Positions 47,111 through 60,533 of a DNA stretch of 64,000 nucleotides are shown here, in pieces. The DNA comes from Anarhynchus alexandrinus (taxonomy: Eukaryota > Chordata > Aves > Charadriiformes > Charadriidae), in contig VUYV01000121.1 of the NCBI GenBank assembly GCA_008711295.1, forward strand, positions 124,001 through 188,000, read 5' to 3'. Below the pieces are notes generated by a model. That model had not been told where the DNA came from and made no database searches. It was given only the letters and a program-made list of their open reading frames with translations. The position numbers and the translations under genes are program-made. Positions within the stretch are counted from its first letter, which is position 1. Each line of letters starts with the position of its first letter.

Positions 47111-50100
47111 ATGCTCCCCTGTAATACTCTCCCTGCTCCCACTCAGGGGACTTCTTTCCCTGGGATGCTGATTTCTTTTGTATTTAGCAGCTCCGTGACA
47201 GTGTTTAATTTCCCTGGAACACTCCTATGGTTGCCCAAGTGCAGCAATGCTAACAGGAGGAAGGATGCCACAAACTATTTTGTCATAAGAAACTAACAGA
47301 CATGATGAAGTTTAAAATGGGACCATATATTTTTTTTTCCTCTCATTTTTCTTTAATGTACTTGCTTTTTAAAACAGAACAGTAAAATAATGAAAAGAAG
47401 AAAAAAGTAAACAACGGTTACCCTCTTTGGGGTTTTAAGGTCTGTACTTTTGGGGTAAAAGGGTTGGTGGCATTTTTTGGGGGGTGGGGTTGTTGCTTTG
47501 TTTGTTTTAAACCTCCCAAGAACGTGTTGAAGTGGTGACAAGAAAAAGCCAACTCATCAGAATTATCAAACCAGGTAGCAAATGACAATTTAAGACAACC
47601 TGTAACATGGTACAATAGCTGTTAAAAATCTGGAGCAGCCAGACAAAACAGTCCAGTGAGATGTTAGGGCTACTCCAGACCACAAAGGGGAAGTGAGGGT
47701 AAACAGCAGCGCACAGGAAAGTTATGAAGGAGGGGAATAAAGAAAGAAAAATAATAGCCCCCAAACAAAACACTTAAGTAACACCTCTCTTTCATCTAGA
47801 TGTTGGAAAAAAGTATTGGATTATACCACCACACCAGTGACCACTCCATTTCTTGTGAACAGTAAGAATATGGTACTGGAAAGAATCTCCCAGGTTACTG
47901 AGATGACACTTATATCATCGCAGGCACCACATCAAATAAACACTTGAATGAATTCACCAGTCTTCTTGCAGATAGTTCGGCTTTTTTTGGCTCTACAACT
48001 CCAGCTGCAGGCTGTCCACCATGGTTTGAGGCCAGCGTTTTCCTGAAATAATTCATCTTTCTCCCACTCACGCCCCTCCCCAGGTACTATTTTGCCAGGT
48101 GAAACAAGGAAAGCACTTTCACTGTCCTAATATATGGTGTCCATTCCTACAAGCCCTTCTTCTCATCTTTTCCATCACGAACGCATTTCTAACGAACACT
48201 CCTGACAAGCTTCACGTGATACTCAAGATACTGAAATTTCTCCAAGCTGGAAATCTTTCTCCTGACATCTTCCAATCACATTTGTCTTTTTTGCACTTGC
48301 TTACTGTTATTAGTGTACGATCATCGACGATCCTTTGACCACCTAATGGACTCCTAACTGATGCACATGAGCTGCGTTCCAGTGATGTCTAAGTACCACA
48401 GACATGCATTTATCTCGATCACTGAACAAACTGCGTAAGAAGAGGCTCTTTCTCTTCCATCTAGCAAGGTATCACTGTCTGATGAGTGACACGAGAACAA
48501 TGCTCTTCGTAAGCGACTTCCAAGTGAAGTTACTGATTAGTGCAGACATTGTGAAGGCAAAAAGCCGTCAGAATTTGGCAGGAAGAACTTTGTCATTAAG
48601 TAATTCAGTCTCTAAGTGACAAAGTGATTTGTAGAACACCGTGCTGAATTCTCTGCCTTTCCTTCTCACACTCCAGTGCGCTACGAGCAGGAGTGTCATT
48701 TGGGATCTCTTTCCCCCTTAACTACACTTCTTTCTCATCTCACATCACAAGTTTACCAGAATTGTCCTGTCATCTTCTAGCAAACACAGGAGTAAGAAGT
48801 TTGGATGCCACTTCTGTTCAAACATCATGAAAAGCAGCAGAAATGGAGCCGTTAATCATAGAGATAAAGCACAACAGAGTAAGAAGAAATGAAATGAAAA
48901 CGTACACCTCAGCTGGAAGTCTAGAGATATCTTAAGGAGACAGGTGGCCAAGCAAGAATGGAGTGGAACCTTATCCTATCCTCATTCTCTTAATAAAGTC
49001 TGATGGCATGGTCATAAAGCATTTTCAAGTCCTATTCTTTCTGTTTGACTTGGTTGGGGATGAAGGTCAACACATGAGTTCACAGCCACATTCACCGCAA
49101 TGAAGGGAAACTCTATGGGAGTTAACAGAACAGCTATAGATCAACGTCACAAAACTTAGCAAATGAGAACCTCACCTGAACCAGGTGGAAATATTTCAGA
49201 AAGCACTCTCCAAATGGTGTCTTCTAGTTATTAAAAAAAAAAAATACAAAACAGGCTCTCACCTGCAACTCCATCAGCTTGATGCGGGCAGGTAGCCACC
49301 ATTCTGGCTTCAAAGTGGGCTGCAAGTATGTTTAAAGGAAACACCAACCCTTTCGTTGTGAGCATCATGCTTGTCATTAGACTCTATTGCTGAAACTTGA
49401 GCTAACTGCACAGCCACACTTGCACTAAAAGCATCTGCTCTGTGTGCAGACTGACCCAAGACAGAGCATCTGGCATTTAGGGAAGGAAATGTTATCATTC
49501 TGAGCAACGAGTCATTTAGGACAATGATTAGCTAAAGGACAAAAAGACTTACGAACCACCTGTACCAGGATACAAAACTTGAAAGGGACAAATAAGCTGA
49601 CAGGGATATCAATACTTCAAAGGTACTATCCAGTCTTTCCCCTGTAAGAAATAAAAGGGACACAAGAAAATACTCTGTTCATACAATTATGCAGTATGTA
49701 TAGCGAGGGATGTTTACATCCACAGTACCCCTCAAAGGGAGAGTTTTCCCCCCCAACACACATGCACGAATTCATTGCTGTTATACCCTCGTTAACTCAG
49801 AGTGGTCATTTCTGCTCTCTCTTTGTAGCTATGGTTAATGTGCCTGCTTTGCAAAGCAAGCTGCTCTGTGCCAACAAAACTCTGAAGGTGTGCTTTAAAA
49901 GCGCGCACGCAGATAGACCTTCAGTCGGATCAGGATTTTTCAAAAGCTGTAAGAGCATATTTTGCCATACTGGTCCGACTGCACGAGTCCATGTGCCTGC
50001 ACAGACCTGCCTGGTCCTACTGCCATTATACCTCTGAAGAGAAGGGGCTTCCACGGCTAATCCTATCATTCAGCTAACGATACATTAACTCTGGAAGTAA

Positions 50101-50117
50101 ACATAGGCATCGATCTG
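47111..50117. other. Unique non-coding stretch
   Basis: No gene or repeat recognised. An A run lies at 49233-49244. The part 48300-48620 has more CpG than its surroundings (for example 'cgatcatcgacgatc' near 48318) with no clear reason. Confidence 0.5.
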
Positions 50118-50190
50118 AGAGGCCTGATTTTTAGATGTGTTAAAAAACCATACAGCTCTGAGTTACCCTGTGGAAAAAAAAAAAAAATCA
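50118..50190. repeat. Possible old amniote repeat remnant
   Basis: The opening 'gaggcctgatttttagat' resembles one arm of the same palindromic old repeat as at 42195. Only one arm is seen, so the call is weak. Confidence 0.25.
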
Positions 50191-53159
50191 GGACTCTTCC
50201 CTGGTGCCTAACATCTAACTATCTAAATAGGAATACTTTTGTCTTAATCACCTGCCAGAAAATAATCTGTAGGCAATATTATTGCCCCAGCTCTATTCTA
50301 AGGGAACTCTTTCCCATCTTTCAGATGATCAGCTCTCTCTTCTGCAAATCTGGGCTCAGCTGCATGTCAGTCCCTGAAGAGCCATTTCTGTATCAGATGA
50401 TTCATTTTCTGCAGATGATAAGGTACAATAAACAGAGCCACCAATAAACCACACCCCCTCACAATTTGGCTTATGTAATTGCTACAGTTATGAGTTTCGC
50501 ACATGAAAAGCCACTGGTTGTTTTCCACACAGGTGCAGACTCGGTTTCTCCGCGGGCAGAGAATTTACATGTGAACATGAGCAAAACGTTACTCGTTTTA
50601 GGTTTGCTTGGATTCAAATACCACCAAGGAACCCATCCTCCTGTACTAATTGATGGTGTGGGACTTTAGACGGAGCAAGAACAAAACTCTTTGCGGTCTG
50701 TACGTAGGAGGTACAGAAAAATAATTGGCAGCAAGCTTCGCTGGAGGTTAAAGGTAAACTCCAAATGAGTGGAAATTCCAACATTGCCCATAATAGTTAT
50801 TTTGTCACTATTTGGGTTTTTACTATGACTGTAGTCTCTTACAAATAGCTATTTACCAGCAACATATCAAAAAGGCATTATCAGAAAAAAAAAAATCAGT
50901 CAGGTAGGCTACTGCAGCTGTAACAGTGCATAGAACGCTACCTATCTTAAAGGCTCAGATTTATGAGGCAGAAACATTGCTTCAGGCAGTTTTCAAGAAT
51001 AGGTACAGGAGGCGGAGATTACAGACAGGAGGGTGTTGTGTTGTGGTTAAAGGTTATAAAGCTGCATTTACACAGCGCTCTTCAATAACTACAAAATTAA
51101 CTTAGATATTTCAGGAAAGGACAAGTGCAAAAATCATCGGTGCTGCAGAGACAAGGGGAAAAAGAACTTTTTTGTTTTTCTTTCCAGTGAAACTCCCGTC
51201 AAAATGGAAAACAAGCGATTTATGTAGAGGTATCAGAAACAAAGTTTCATCTGCAGAGACTTCAATTTAGAAGCAGACTGTGGGAGACGGGGAGAGGACG
51301 AGGCGTAGGAAATTTAACATGCTTCCCAGGCACATGCTGTGACAGTACGATTCTCACCTCCTAAAGCCCGTGAATCAAAGGTATTGAAGATTCAAGCATT
51401 TTTCTCCTGGCAGTGGGTGGCCTAGTCCCAAAATCCAGCTGCCTTTCTGTATGAGAGACAGCTGAAATCGTCTTCACATACACTACATTTATGTTATTAT
51501 GCAGATCATACCAGACATATGTGCTCTGGTGAGTTTTCCTCCTGATGTAATTGCCCCTTTCTTCAAGCTAAGCACATTCTGTCACGAAATACCATGGGCA
51601 TACCCCCAAAACCAGCCAGGTTATTAGAGGATTATAAATAGCCATTTTCTTTCTTTTTTCCTTCTCCTTCTCTCCAACTTTCATCTACTTCAGACTTTTT
51701 GCAGTGCTGACCCAGACCTCAGCTCTTTTCAGAGAAGCAGAAGAGGAGGGCTAAGCTAAAGAGATGTCAACCCGAGTACCTGCTTCATTGTTTGACTTAA
51801 ATAGGATGGCACTTTTGAGGTATTTTCCCATATTGTTGCAAACGTTTACTTTAAAATGGACAAACCTGTAGGTCCCTTCTAAATCTAACACAGGGCAGTT
51901 GGGGCAACATGGCCAACACTGTCTCTTGGGACCCTGCCTAGCTCCAAACATGGCTCTCCCCCTCTCCAACCTACTGCAGGACGCAGCCCAGGATGCTCAG
52001 ATGAAGTCACAGATTATGTCAAAGACCCCAAACAATGAATATTTTTAATTTTATCCTCAATGCTGTCAATAACCTCTCCTACCCCCAATAATTTCAAGTC
52101 ACAAGGCACACAGGCGGGAATTTCTCAGAGCACAGCAAGCTTCGCAGAACCCTGCTGTATGGTGGGAGGGTCCTAAAAGAAACTCAGTGATCCATACCAT
52201 ATTTATCCTGGAAAGAACAGACAAACAAAACTAAGGGCAAAGCTATCAAGAGTCAGTGCCACAGAGCAAACACACAGGCTGGGAGCAGTGGTCCGTGCAG
52301 TCCGCCACCTTGTCCTCAACACTGACCAAAACAGGCTCCTCCCGGGGAAAATCCCTTGTGAGGCAGTTAGATGAGAACATGCAGTCTCTTAAGATCTCCC
52401 CATTTATGCCAAAAGGTCCCATGCCAGAAGATTTATATCCCTGTCCTTGCTGCTTGCTTCTACTCTCTGCTTGTTGTCAGTTTGGAAATCCTTGCTGCCC
52501 TAAACCACACACGTTTGGTTTCTCCTCTCTGGGTTGAGCTCCACAGGCTGTGCGCACTTTCCCCCAAGCTCCTTTTTACTTGCATTATTTTAGTTTCACA
52601 GATTTCCACGGTACAGAAACAAGAGGGAAAACTAACAAAATAGCACCAAAAATGTCAATGAGAACTGTGCGTACTATCTTAATGTCCCCCCATTTTCACC
52701 TTTTCAGTAAAGAGTCCCAACTATACATACGAGAGACTTTCCACAACACTAACTATTCTTGTTGTCTGCCTTGGCAGATTCTCAACTTCTTCTGCAACCC
52801 TTCATCTCTGGTCCCTTTTGCTAGCCCAGATTTGATCACCGGCTATGCCTTTACCACTCAGGACGGTCTTGGCATTTCCATAACAAGAAGACTCTTTGCG
52901 CCAAAAAGCTAGTGCACCAGTGTTTAGTTTCTCAAATTATTTCTTTATCTTTTACTTAATAGCGCTAGAGAATCAGTGCACAAGCTCCCAATGCTCCTCC
53001 CAACGTCCACCTCTCGACACAGTGGTTCTGCAGCAATTTAGTGGAAATAGCTTATTACTTAGTGATAGCTGGTATTAGTCATGTTAGCTTTTATGCAATA
53101 ATAATCTAAAATGGGTACAAGTGCTGTATCTCCATCTGCATCTATATGCATGTGATTTA
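50191..53159. other. Unique non-coding stretch
   Basis: No gene or repeat recognised. The longest frame is 120 codons at 52550-52912, with no domain pattern. Confidence 0.5.
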
Positions 53160-53480
53160 AAGAAGGGTGTCTAAATAAGGATTTAGGGGACTAATTGGGG
53201 ATACTTACTTTCGAAAATGGCAGCATTAAAAAGCTGCTGTTTCACTTTGTAATTAGCACCAGGCTTTTTAGCAATTCTCCAAGTGCAACTTACCATTACT
53301 CTTTCAAATATCTTTAAACTTTGAATGAGCCCAGCACCTAGAGACCCCAATTTAGACACCGAGGTGGGGGATGGGGAGTTCTCACTTGGGCATCTAGTCT
53401 TTGGGAAGAGCACCTGCAGGCCGAGTATTATGAGAGCTTCATTTAGATGCTGAAATAGGATCTGAGCTCTTTGAAAAATC
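53160..53480. repeat. Old amniote repeat remnant, low confidence
   Basis: The words 'aagaagggtgtctaaataag', 'tactttcgaaaatggc', 'agcacctagagaccccaat' and 'gcatctagtctttggg' echo modules of old sauropsid repeats ('caggcacctaaat...ttttgaaaat', 'tagcacctagaggccccaa'). The pieces are scattered, so this may be several remnants. Confidence 0.35.
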
Positions 53481-54719
53481 AAATATTTAATGGCAAAATC
53501 TATAAGCGTTCGGTTCAGTAAGAATTATCGCCTCTGTTGGGAAGGACACATTTGTTTTACTAGATAAAGCAGCAATCATTTAGCTGTTTTTCTCACAGCA
53601 AGAAACCCCGTGTTCCATGAATTTATGAGAGCGTGGCCAAATCCTGTATGCTTTATCTTCCCTCTATATTTGCTGGATGAAGGAAACAGGTAAGGTTTGC
53701 AATAGGGCAGAGGACTAGCTGAAAAGCTAATGTCAAGCTTGCAGATTTCAAGTAAAATGTATTCTGGAAGGTTGTGTTAATTCAGCAGGAGTAACTGAAG
53801 TCTGAAGACTAAAAATATCAGCTTAAAGAAAACCCTATATAAAGCCTGTGCTATTCTGTTAAACTTTTTCTGCTTAACTGATGCTATTAGGGTTGTACTT
53901 TAATCACTGCTACTAAGATCTTAAGTGTATTGAGCAGTTTCCTTAGTTAGGGAAACTTATTCCACATCTGTGAATGTGCCGTTTATACATTACATACATA
54001 GCAAGTAAGTATTGATTTATTGGCATAGCAGGTTCTTAAATAGAGTAGTTCAACCACATATATATTCAACTCTGATTTATCTACTACCCGGTGGGAGGGG
54101 TATGGGGACATAGCTCATGCAATTGAAGAAAAGTAGTATTTGCTCCATGCTGTTTTTGGAAAAAAGCTTCTGTTTTTATAACCTCTGCAAATAATGAGCA
54201 GAATTCAGTGCTGAAAATTTCTCGTCACACATTTTCTAGCAACAAACTTTAATCATACTGAACACAAGGATGACCATACTCTGCCCATACACAATACCTA
54301 CCGGTCTCATTTTTGCCAAGATACTGTCTATCCTATTAAGTAACACAGTTTTACATCTTCAGGCTGGTACATAATCCGCGAGGAACAAAACTGCCAACGC
54401 TTACTATTTTATGGAGTTTCATATGCTATTTACTGTTTCCTCTGAAGGCCATAAGCTTGAGAATATTACACGCCCACCCACACATGCAAACACATCTTTC
54501 CTTTTAATTACGTTTCTAGCCCTAGAGATTAGGGATTGGCCTGGAACTGTAAACTATGTGCATCCTAAAATATGAAAGCCAACCCAAGACGCGTGTGATC
54601 TTAGGATCTTTTCACATGCTGCTCATGATTTTTGGGTAGGGGAGGAGGAGAGGACTTCTGATTTGGGAACATTTCTGGTAGGCAAAGTTTACCACCTTGC
54701 AGCTTATGCAACAGCTCTG
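53481..54719. other. Unique non-coding stretch
   Basis: No gene or repeat recognised; 53500-53690 has a conserved-element look (TAAT, TTTATGAG, ATAAAG words) without proof. Confidence 0.45.
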
Positions 54720-54860
54720 ACTCACTCGATGCCACCCATCTGCCGGGACGCCTCCTGCTCCCGGCGCGGCAGCCGCACCGATGCGGCGCGGAGCGAGGCT
54801 GCACGTGCATCCTGCCTCTTGTCACCCCAGGATGGCACGGCCGGGAGAGGAAAATGCCAC
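54720..54860. promoter_or_regulatory. Very small CpG-dense patch
   Basis: About 15 CpG dinucleotides occur in roughly 130 bp ('cccggcgcggcagccgcacc', 'gatgcggcgcggagcgagg'), while the surrounding kilobases have few. It is shorter than the usual CpG-island threshold. It could be a promoter of a non-coding RNA, a GC-rich exon or an unmethylated enhancer. Overlapping open frames on both strands here are what GC-rich DNA gives by chance. Confidence 0.35.
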
Positions 54861-56583
54861 CACGGAGGCTGCAAAACTAACCTGGAAGCGGTGCACACAC
54901 GAAAGGCAAGAGGGACCTGGAAGCTGCCTAGGAAGGACCAGCCTCTCGCGAAGATGGGTAACAACAGGCCTTTCCGAAGGGTGCATACTAAAACACCACC
55001 CCTGTTTCCCTTAATTTATTCATAGGCAGCATCAGCTCAGATGGATTCAGAGCCCTGAGGCCGGATGGATACACAGCCCCTAAAACCACTTGTGGTGACG
55101 GGCCAGCTGCAGTGTAGATGCCATTATAGCCAACATCTCAGCTTGCCTAACCTGCCATTTATTCCCTAGTGTAGTAAAATCAGGGTAAAATTTGCCTTTA
55201 TTTTACATTTATTGAAGTGTTATTTAAAAGATTTACTTTCACACCATTTTTTCTGGCAGCAGAACATATTTTGGAGTTTGGGTTTTGTTGGTATTTTTTT
55301 TTTCATTTTTAATTATTTTTTTTAAGCCAGAGCCTTTAGCAAGTTAGCAATTTTAATGAGAAGAGGAATGCTAGTTACTTGAATAAATACAAACCATGAA
55401 AGAAGTGAAAAATTAAACTTTCTCCCCTCTTGGAAGCTGGAGATAATTTCATATCTGTGGGAGGTGCTGACTGTCCAACTGTTTGCTTAAATATGTTATT
55501 TAAAGTATTCTTAAAAATACTGTTCCCCCATAACATTAAGCATCTCTATTACCCTAGCCGTCAAATTTATTTTCATAGTGAATGCAGGGCAGCACATGCG
55601 TTCTCACTCGATTCATTACAGGAAACAAGCAAAATACAAAGCAGACAGAAAATCATGAATGGTTGTGCAGCATTTCTGTGATGCAGACAGAGTATGAATG
55701 GCCAGAAAGGCCAAGCTAATAATTTCTATAGCTCCACCATTTTGGACCATCCTACTTAGTTACTGCAGGAATCAGAGGTACACCTGGCTCTTCATTTCTT
55801 GATCATCCCTGAAAAATAAAGTACCACCAGCAGCCCCAGTATACAATTATCAGCCCTCAAGTTCTAAGCCAAAAAAAAAAAAGCTCAAAACATAATGAAG
55901 AAAGTAGGAATATGCCTGCCTTTGTAAACAAATCACACTGATGATTAAATGCCATCCATGCTAATATTGCCAAAGGCAAAACTGTGACCTAAGAAAAAAC
56001 ATCAATCTCCTTTTACCTTGCTCCAGCCTCCTCGGGATTGCTGTATTTATTAATATCTGGATTTTTCCCATACATCAATTGCTACTACTATTTCATACTT
56101 TCCCCCCTACAAGGGCAAAACTTAGCCCATGGAGGCTTAGCGTAGAAAAAAAAATTTAAAAAATACATTTCCCAGTCAGCTCAAAGTCACCGTGAAAAAC
56201 AGACCTATTTGCACACACAGCAACCTAGAAAGGGGCTCCAAACGGTATGAGCAGGGATGCTAACAGAGCCACACTGGAAGTTCAACACAGTTTCAAAATT
56301 AAATTAAAAAAATAATTGAGAACCTGCTTTGCCCTTTCTTGGATGTTCATATATGTGTGAGGAGCACAGCTACAGCTCAGCAGTGACAGCCACACACCTG
56401 CAATAGCTGTGCCACTCCACAGCTCCTGGGCTGTGTGGCACATCCTAGCCTGGGATGCTGCTGCAGGAGGTGGGCAGGGTACCTCGGTAGTGCACATTGT
56501 CAGGACCCAATGCCCTGCTGCTGCACACCCTGGTAACTCAGCCCCCTGTAAGGTTCTCTTGCAAGTCAGTTCTGCCACCTACA
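54861..56583. other. Unique non-coding stretch
   Basis: No gene or repeat recognised. T runs at 55295-55304 and 55316-55324, an A run at 55870-55881. Confidence 0.5.
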
Positions 56584-57341
56584 AATCATAGAATGGTTTA
56601 GGTTGGAAAGGACCTTGAAGATCATCGAGTTCCAACCCCCCTGCCATAGGCAGGGACACCTCCACTAGACCAGGCTGCCCAAGGCCACGTCCAGCCTGGC
56701 CTTGAACACCTCCAGGCATGGGGCCTCAACAACCTCTCTGAGCAACCTGTTCCAGTGCCTCACCACCCTCAAAGTGAAAAACTTCTTCCTAATGTTCAAT
56801 CTAAACCTGCCCTCTTCCAGTTTGAAGCCATTCCCCCTCATCCTATCACTACATGCCCTTGTAAAAAGTCCTTCCCCAGCTCTCCTGTAGGCCCCCCTTT
56901 AGGTACTGGAAGGCCGCAAGGTCCCCCCCGCACGGGACCTCCCCGGAGCCTTCTCTTCTCCAGGCTGAACAGCCCCAACTCCTTCAGCCTCTCCTCATAG
57001 GAGAGGTGCTCCAGCCCTCAGATCATCCTCGTGGCTCTCCTCTGGACACGCTCCAACAGGTCCATGTCCTTCTTATGTTGGGGACTCCAGAGCTGGACGC
57101 AGTACTCCAGGTGGGGTCTCACGAGAGTGGAGTAGAGGGGCAGAATCACCTCCCTCGCCCTGCTGGCCACACTTCTTTTGATGCAGCCCAGGATGCGGTT
57201 GGCCTTCTGGGCTGCGATCGCACATTGCTGGCTCATGTTGAGCTTTTTGTCAATCAGCACACCCAGGTCCTTCTCCTCAGGGCTGCTCTCCAGCCATTCC
57301 CCGCCCAGCCTGTATTTGTGCTTGGGATTGCCCCGACCCAG
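56584..57341 (-). mobile_element. CR1 LINE, 5'-truncated, RT C-terminus and 3' UTR
   Basis: The copy starts with the reversed 3' end 'aatcatagaatggtttagg' and 'ccccctgccataggcaggga', and ends at 'gattgccccgacccag' (57341), after which homology stops. On the minus strand, 57018-57260 encodes the last part of the RT protein: [55 protein letters not shown] and [13 protein letters not shown]. Translation stops there because the next codon is TGA where CGA (Arg of RMIRG) is expected, a typical CpG decay change. Further C-terminal text continues out of frame. 5'-truncation is usual for CR1. It is one of the better preserved copies here. Confidence 0.95.
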
Positions 57342-57779
57342 AAATACAAAATACTGGAGAAGCCAATGGCCCCACTACAGACCACACCACGGGACCTCTC
57401 CCCGAGCCACCCGCTCCCTGCGGGACAGCCTGGGGTAGTGCCCCAGGCTAAGCAAAGCCTGGGATGACCACAGCTTATCCTCACCCCAAAGTGAGCAGGG
57501 TGGGCTGTGCCTGGGAAACAGGGATCCCTCCAGCTCCACCAAGACGGAGCACCCTGCCTCCCCCCAGCACCACGAGATGCACAGCCGCAGGAACCAAGAC
57601 TGTAGAGCCACCGCCTTCGGCTGCTGGTCCAAGCCTTGGTAGCAGCATCGTACAGTGTTCACAGAGGAGGTTTGGCCATCTGCTAACCGGCTTCAGCCCC
57701 GCTGCCCTTTGGCAGGCACAGCCATTCCCTCTGAACATGTGAAACACACCCCCAGTCAAGGGGCACCGATAAATCACTG
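57342..57779. other. GC-rich stretch, unassigned
   Basis: This stretch has clearly higher GC than the rest of the window, apart from the adjoining CR1. I see no CR1 homology past 57341 and no gene. Open frames of 76-98 codons on both strands are expected from the composition. Confidence 0.45.
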
Positions 57780-60104
57780 TGAGTAGATGAAACTGCAGTA
57801 GCTAATTCATCATAGTGATTTCAGTAAGTGCTAAAATAAGGTAATCTCTCTGCTCTTTGTCTTTGTTCACTGCTTGTTTTCAAGCACAAAGTAGTCTAAT
57901 TAGGTCACAGCCATGGCACGTGTTGTACGAGTTTGCTATTACTCAAGCCATGCAAGTAACACCTGTGAACCAGAATTGTGACTAGATAAGCAGAGTTTTA
58001 TTTCTCATACATTCATGATGCTAACTTTTTTTTTTTTGAGTGTAAATTTACCCTAGATGTAAAATGGAGTCAAAAACCATCAGGTCTAACAATTTCAGAG
58101 CCATCAACTGAGATTGCCTCAAAACTTCACAGAAAAGAGCTAAATATGGGATTTTAACAAGGTTCAGGCAGGATGAGTTGTGTTTGTTTTCAGACATGAC
58201 AGCAAAATTTAAATACTCATAGCTGTTTGTAAATCTAGGCAAGAGCTATAAATCTCTTTCCCTCATTTGTCAGTTCAGTTAAGTTCCAGTTCTGCTGCTC
58301 TACTCAAATATTTGGCAGGATTATACTTCTGTGTTTTATTTCCTAATCTGACCATTATGGCATCTAATTTATTTGTATGTAATTTAATTATCTTTAGCTG
58401 TTCTGCATCCTTGCTGCTCTCTGAATACTCGATCTCCCACTATTTAATTTTCTTTTCACTCTTCTCCTGCATTTGAATGATTGCTCTTTACATAGATTGC
58501 TAGCACAGAAATGTTGCTTAACTTGTAGCATCTGCAGTCAGAGCTATTATTTTATTTCAATACATTGTCTGGCCAAGGGGACGAACCCCAGGACTTTGAT
58601 CTTCCGTCCTTAGGGCTCGCATTCAGAAGCTGTTATTTTCTCACTGATGCTAATGAAGCTGCTCTGCTCTTTTCTTCTATTGATTCCCTCTCCTGTTCCT
58701 CCACCAGCTACTATTTGCAAATCGGAGAGTTCCCTTGATCCTTGCAAGTGCACCTTTAATACCTTTATTTCTATTTTAAAATCCTGCCAGGCTTCTGCTG
58801 GCAGATTCTAGTCGAGGAAGAACCTATTTCCTTTCCTTCTTGGTGCCACTGACGCTAACACGAGTTCCACAGATGAACAGTGCAGAGTCCAGATTTTACC
58901 CATACCTGCAACACACATTTAAGCAATCTCCAGAGTCCTCACGGGAACTGCAATACCCACCCCAGCAGCGGAAAGCAGAGCAGGTTTGGTCTCTGTTGGT
59001 CCAGCCTTCCCTCCCAGCTCCCCCCACCTCCTGCCTACTACTCCCCAGCCACAGACATCCCCCTTCCCAACATCCAGCAACCACAGGGTACAGGCATAGT
59101 TTCTCTTGTTTAGCATTCTGCCTGTATCACCTTTCTTACATCTGTTCTGCTGCTGCAATATTTGTAAAAGTGTAATAACCTAAAATGTGGCATTTGGATA
59201 ACCGAGGCATTTCACATGAACTCCTTGTCTTCAATTTAGCTGTGTGCACTTGTGTCTTGGAGGAAAAGAGCATCCTCCACACCTTTCTTTTCCACTTTTT
59301 TTAAATTAATAAGTCTCAAAATAGAACAACAGCAGATAAATTTACTTATTAGTCAACAGCTGCCCAAATGTGCTGCTAACAGACTGGAATTACTGTGGAG
59401 AAATGCATTCTGCAAAAAAGAAATTCAACTCGCAGAAGATTTTGTTTGCCACTAACACAAAAGTTCTTTATTCCAAAGACACATTTACAAGGTTTCCATA
59501 TAGGTTTCACCTTTAATCGTGGTATAAAAAAATAATACTTTATCAATTAACGTGCTGTTGTAAGGTCAAACTACAATTGCCAGATGATACCTTAAATAAT
59601 ACAAAAGCCACTCCAAATAGCTACTGACCCTTGAGAAATCCTGCATACCCCTCCACACTTTTTAATGCTTCTTTTGCCTACCTTCTTTCTCAGCTGGTTT
59701 CGTCCCAACAGACTACGCAACACCACTTCCCTCTTTTGCTTCAAAACTAATCACTGCCCACTCTCTGATGCGGGAACTTAGATGCCACTTCCCAATTTGA
59801 AGTTATTTCAAGGGTGAGAGAAAGCTGACTGAGTATGTAGCGAGATGATGGGACACAGGATTCAAGTCAGGTCTGGCCAGATCATCTAGCAGTATGAAAG
59901 AACATTGTCTGCTATTCTTGCTTGCTCTGAATTTCTTTCTTGAAGACTTCAGGGAAAAGAAAAAAAGAACAACAACAACTATCACACAACAATTCCTCAG
60001 TGTGAGTTTACAGAAAGCATGTGTTACCCACACAAAGAAAAACAAAGTGGCTTTAAGTCATCCACTGAGAAACTGGTAGGCTTTGGATGAAAGCTTGAAG
60101 TCCA
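57780..60104. other. Unique non-coding stretch, part possibly conserved
   Basis: No gene or repeat recognised. The parts 57780-58030 and 58270-58420 are rich in TAATT, TTCATCAT and ATGCAAG-type words and look like vertebrate conserved non-coding DNA. A T run lies at 58028-58038. 58860-59100 is C-rich with frames up to 111 codons and no domain. Confidence 0.45.
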
Positions 60105-60533
60105 ATGAAGGAGTTCAGGGGTGGCAGGGCTCTGCCAGCTGTGCTGACCCTGCTCCCCTCCATCATCCCTCCCCTGTGGCAGCCCTGCAGTGCATGCACC
60201 GCCTTCCCTGAGGCCAGACTGCAGGACAAGCACAACCTACACTGCAAACGCTGCTCCCACCTGTTGGAGGTGGCGACGGACGCGATTCAGAGCAGGGACA
60301 ATATTCTAAATACGACCCTCAGTGGTGCCCGTACAGATTTGGGAAAGTTAGAAACAGGAGAGCAGTGTCTGCAGGAACTTCAGCTGGTGCCAGGAGCTGA
60401 TTGCAGACAGAAAAAACCCAAGAATAAGCAGGTCGGTGAGAGCAGCAAAGTCTACAACTGCAGAGTGCAACAGGAGCCTGAGCTCTCAGCAGGGACTGTT
60501 AGTTTCTGGCAACAGAGAAACAGTAAAGTCTGA
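60105..60533 (+). other. Uncharacterised open frame, 142 codons, probably not a gene
   Basis: An ATG-to-TGA frame encodes a hydrophilic protein with two CxxC pairs (CSAC and CKRC, about 22 residues apart) and a Lys/Gln-rich C-terminal half. I do not recognise it. Paired cysteines followed by a helical stretch (CKRCSHLLEV) faintly recall CR1 ORF1 N-termini, so an old LINE ORF1 piece is one possibility. Chance in a moderately GC-rich stretch is another. No promoter, splice or poly(A) evidence ties it to a transcript. Confidence 0.15.

Noticed and set aside
57006..57467. 153-codon plus-strand open frame
   Set aside because: Most of it is antisense to the CR1 RT C-terminus; the GC-rich composition explains the length.
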